The notes under the pieces were generated by a model. That model saw only the letters and a list, made by a program, of their open reading frames with translations, was not told where the DNA came from and did not search any database. From assembly GCA_014905825.1 (NCBI GenBank), contig JACGCN010000001.1, forward strand, positions 868,001-932,000: a DNA stretch of 64,000 nucleotides, given 5' to 3'. The stretch is from Lyophyllum atratum. Its lineage: Eukaryota > Basidiomycota > Agaricomycetes > Agaricales > Lyophyllaceae. How positions within the stretch are numbered: position 1 is the first letter of the stretch; the number at the start of each line of letters is the position of its first letter. Positions 62,501-64,000 of the stretch are shown here, one piece after another. The position numbers were made by a program, and so were the translations under genes.

Positions 62501-63514
62501 ACTGACATCGGCTTTTTCAGCGCGCCTTTGCGGTGACATCAGCCGGTATCGAGGGTGGTAAGAACTTGGCGGAAAGCGCGCAGGATCTTGAGCGGACAAG
62601 GAAGGCCATCAACGTACAACTAGCGGAGTTCGATGGAGTCAAGAAGTCTCTTATGCGTGATTTGCAGAACCGTTGCGAGAAGGTCTGTCGTTTATACTTT
62701 CACTCGAGACCCAGGGCTCATGTTTTCTCCCTACTTGCAGGTTGTAGAACTAGAGATTCAGCTCGACGAAATCAAGAGCAGTATAACAATGTGATTCGCA
62801 ACAGCAACAGCAAAGCCCAGCAGAAGAAGATGGCATTCCTAGAGCGGAAACCTGGAGCAGCTAACGCTGGTTCAGAAACAGGTCAGGACCAAAGTTTTGT
62901 ATGCTCGCTTATCTATTCTTGCTAACTCGGTGTTGTCGGGAAGCTTGTGGACCAGAACTCGAGCTTGAAGAAGGAGGCTGGGATTGCGGAACGGAAGCTA
63001 CTTGCTCGAAACGAGCGGATACAAAATTTGGAAGCTCTGCTTCAGGATGCTGACCGCCGGCTGTCGATTCAGAACCAGAAATTCGAGGCTCAATTGCAAG
63101 CAGTCAAGGAGCGCCTCGATCAGGCTCGAGGTAAGGGTTGATTTATTTTGTATTCATTCGACATGTTTGGTTTATCCCCTCCTTAGCGCAAAAAGCGGCC
63201 ACTGCGTCACCGCTTACCTTTGGCCGGATCGCGAAGCCGTTGCGAGGCGGGGGTGGGGCAGCGCCGCCTGCTGGGCCGATGCCCAGCAGCCATTGGTGGA
63301 GGAGTCGGGACGGCCAATCCGCTGGCGAGATTGCAGAACGAGGAGGGAGGGTGAGTGCTTCTTAATTGGATGTACCCTGAACGTGGATCTGACTTGACGG
63401 ATCTTTTTTTCATGGGCAGATCTTGTAAGTGTTTAGTTTGGAGGTATCATATGTGCTGACTTTGGGCGACTTTGTGCAGCGAAACGGGCATCGTGGTTCT
63501 TCAACTCTCGGTGA
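59523..63514 (+). CDS. Kinesin-1 heavy chain (conventional kinesin), with microexons and one apparent frame break in the tail
   Basis: This plus-end microtubule motor moves vesicles and other cargo along hyphae. Start at 59523: [12 protein letters not shown], then [13 protein letters not shown]. Motor motifs: P-loop [11 protein letters not shown] (about 60010-60045), [72 protein letters not shown] and [15 protein letters not shown] proline hinge ([19 protein letters not shown]) leads to long coiled coils (61540-63140). The tail has the fungal kinesin-1 autoinhibitory/cargo region [13 protein letters not shown], and ends in [10 protein letters not shown] with the stop at 63512-63514. Two very small exons are needed: 59863-59873 (11 nt) and 63420-63424 (5 nt). 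Between GGGG and [14 protein letters not shown] the frame moves by one base (63262-63290). Confidence 0.92.
59863..59873 (+). other. 11-nt microexon of kinesin-1
   Basis: The bases TATTGTGAAAG are flanked by an AG acceptor and a GT donor. Joined to AAAGA at 59801-59805 and ATGTCC at 59978 they read K-D-I-V-K-D-V-L-D-G, the expected kinesin-1 sequence before [12 protein letters not shown]. Flanking introns are 57 and 104 nt. Confidence 0.85.
63420..63424 (+). other. 5-nt microexon in the kinesin-1 tail
   Basis: ATCTT is flanked by GGGCAG before and GTAAGT after, a consensus donor. With the exon ending at 63350 and the one starting at 63480 it gives [15 protein letters not shown]. Without it the frame is lost. 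Flanking introns are 69 and 55 nt. Confidence 0.7.
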
Positions 63515-64000
63515 GGAGGATGTGTGTGCTGTGTTCTGTTTTTGCAATACGTGTATCTCTCGCATATCTAGTAGTCGCAATGGCATAATTTCTCGGAAGA
63601 CAAGCGGGAGGGCCTTACGTCATGAGGGCGGGGACCTGGATGGGCAACAAAGCCAAACAATGACTAGGCCAAATTAGGCGCAATTGATCGGGCTGAAACA
63701 CGGGAGAATAAATCTTGGGTATTGTCGTGGAGAAAATATTGCCTCCGTTCGAGCCAACGGTCAGGTTATTCGATGGGCGCCAACGCCTTGGTCCACGCGC
63801 GGTAGCCACCCACCGCCTCAATCCCAGCCCTGTCCCCGACCCCTTCCTGTCTTTCACAAGTCCTGCTCCAGTTCGGTACCCCCCTCAACATACACGCTAA
63901 CCTTGTATGTCGCGTCCTCTAATTTTTTATTTTTTATTTTTTCAATTCCAACATTACCCCTTCTGTTCTTAACCACGTCTTTGCTGGTCGAGCTCTTCTT
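63515..64000. other. 3' flank of kinesin-1; nothing else recognised
   Basis: About 490 bases to the window edge. Small open frames have no motif. A T-rich tract follows near the edge. Confidence 0.35.
63922..63943. repeat. Short T6A-type microsatellite
   Basis: Three units of A followed by about six T lie in tandem in noncoding sequence. Confidence 0.7.

Noticed and set aside
63715..63900. 61-residue open frame at the right end
   Set aside because: No motif, no splice continuity, and located in the 3' flank of kinesin-1.

Overview
The window is a gene-dense piece of a nuclear genome from a filamentous basidiomycete, most likely an Agaricomycete. Evidence: nearly every gene is cut by many short GT-AG introns of about 45-105 nt, intergenic spaces are short, both strands are used about equally, and the protein set is eukaryotic housekeeping with a basidiomycete flavour (PRCC-like, Ste11-type MAPKKK with SAM domain, SAP-domain mitochondrial protein). 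No bacterial, viral, CRISPR or intact transposon material was recognised. All gene models below were made by reading the six frames and joining exons at GT/AG by eye, so internal exon borders are approximate unless a position is stated.

Layout. 0-10 kb: sphingoid-base kinase (-), SAM methyltransferase (+), histone H2B copy 1 (+), nucleoporin Nup133 (+). 10-18 kb: COA8 and a SAP-domain mitochondrial protein (-), an unrecognised conserved protein (+), HTD2 dehydratase (+), histone H2B copy 2 (+), PRCC-like protein (-). 18-31 kb: Ste11-type MAPKKK (+), TRM1 tRNA dimethyltransferase (-), a decayed ferric reductase (-), copper chaperone ATX1 (-), amino-acid permease (-). 31-40 kb: exosome MTR3 (-), NSRP1-like splicing factor (+), a protein kinase (-), a Cyp33-type RRM protein (+), TAF13 (-), a DUF4211 protein (-). 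40-64 kb: a giant protein with two C1 zinc fingers (+), DPM2 (-), TRAPP II subunit Trs120 (+), Vps55 (-), kinesin-5 (-), elongation factor Elf1 (+) and kinesin-1 (+).

Genes are repeatedly arranged head-to-head with very short shared 5' regions (64 bp between MTR3 and NSRP1, 92 bp between the DUF4211 gene and the C1 giant, 136 bp between kinesin-5 and ELF1) and tail-to-tail with gaps of 77-350 bp. Functionally the genes are mixed; small thematic neighbours are COA8 with a mitochondrial SAP protein, ATX1 beside a ferric reductase relic (metal homeostasis), endosome/Golgi traffic genes TRS120 and VPS55, and the two kinesins flanking ELF1.

Most notable observations: very small coding exons (3 nt in DPM2, 6 nt in ATX1, 11 nt and 5 nt in kinesin-1); a cluster of single-base frame breaks in HTD2, H2B copy 2 and PRCC (14.8-17.7 kb) and another in the kinesin-1 tail; a ferric reductase that has lost its FAD/NADPH core; a Cyp33-like RRM without a cyclophilin domain; and a roughly 2,300-residue C1-domain scaffold I cannot assign to a named family.
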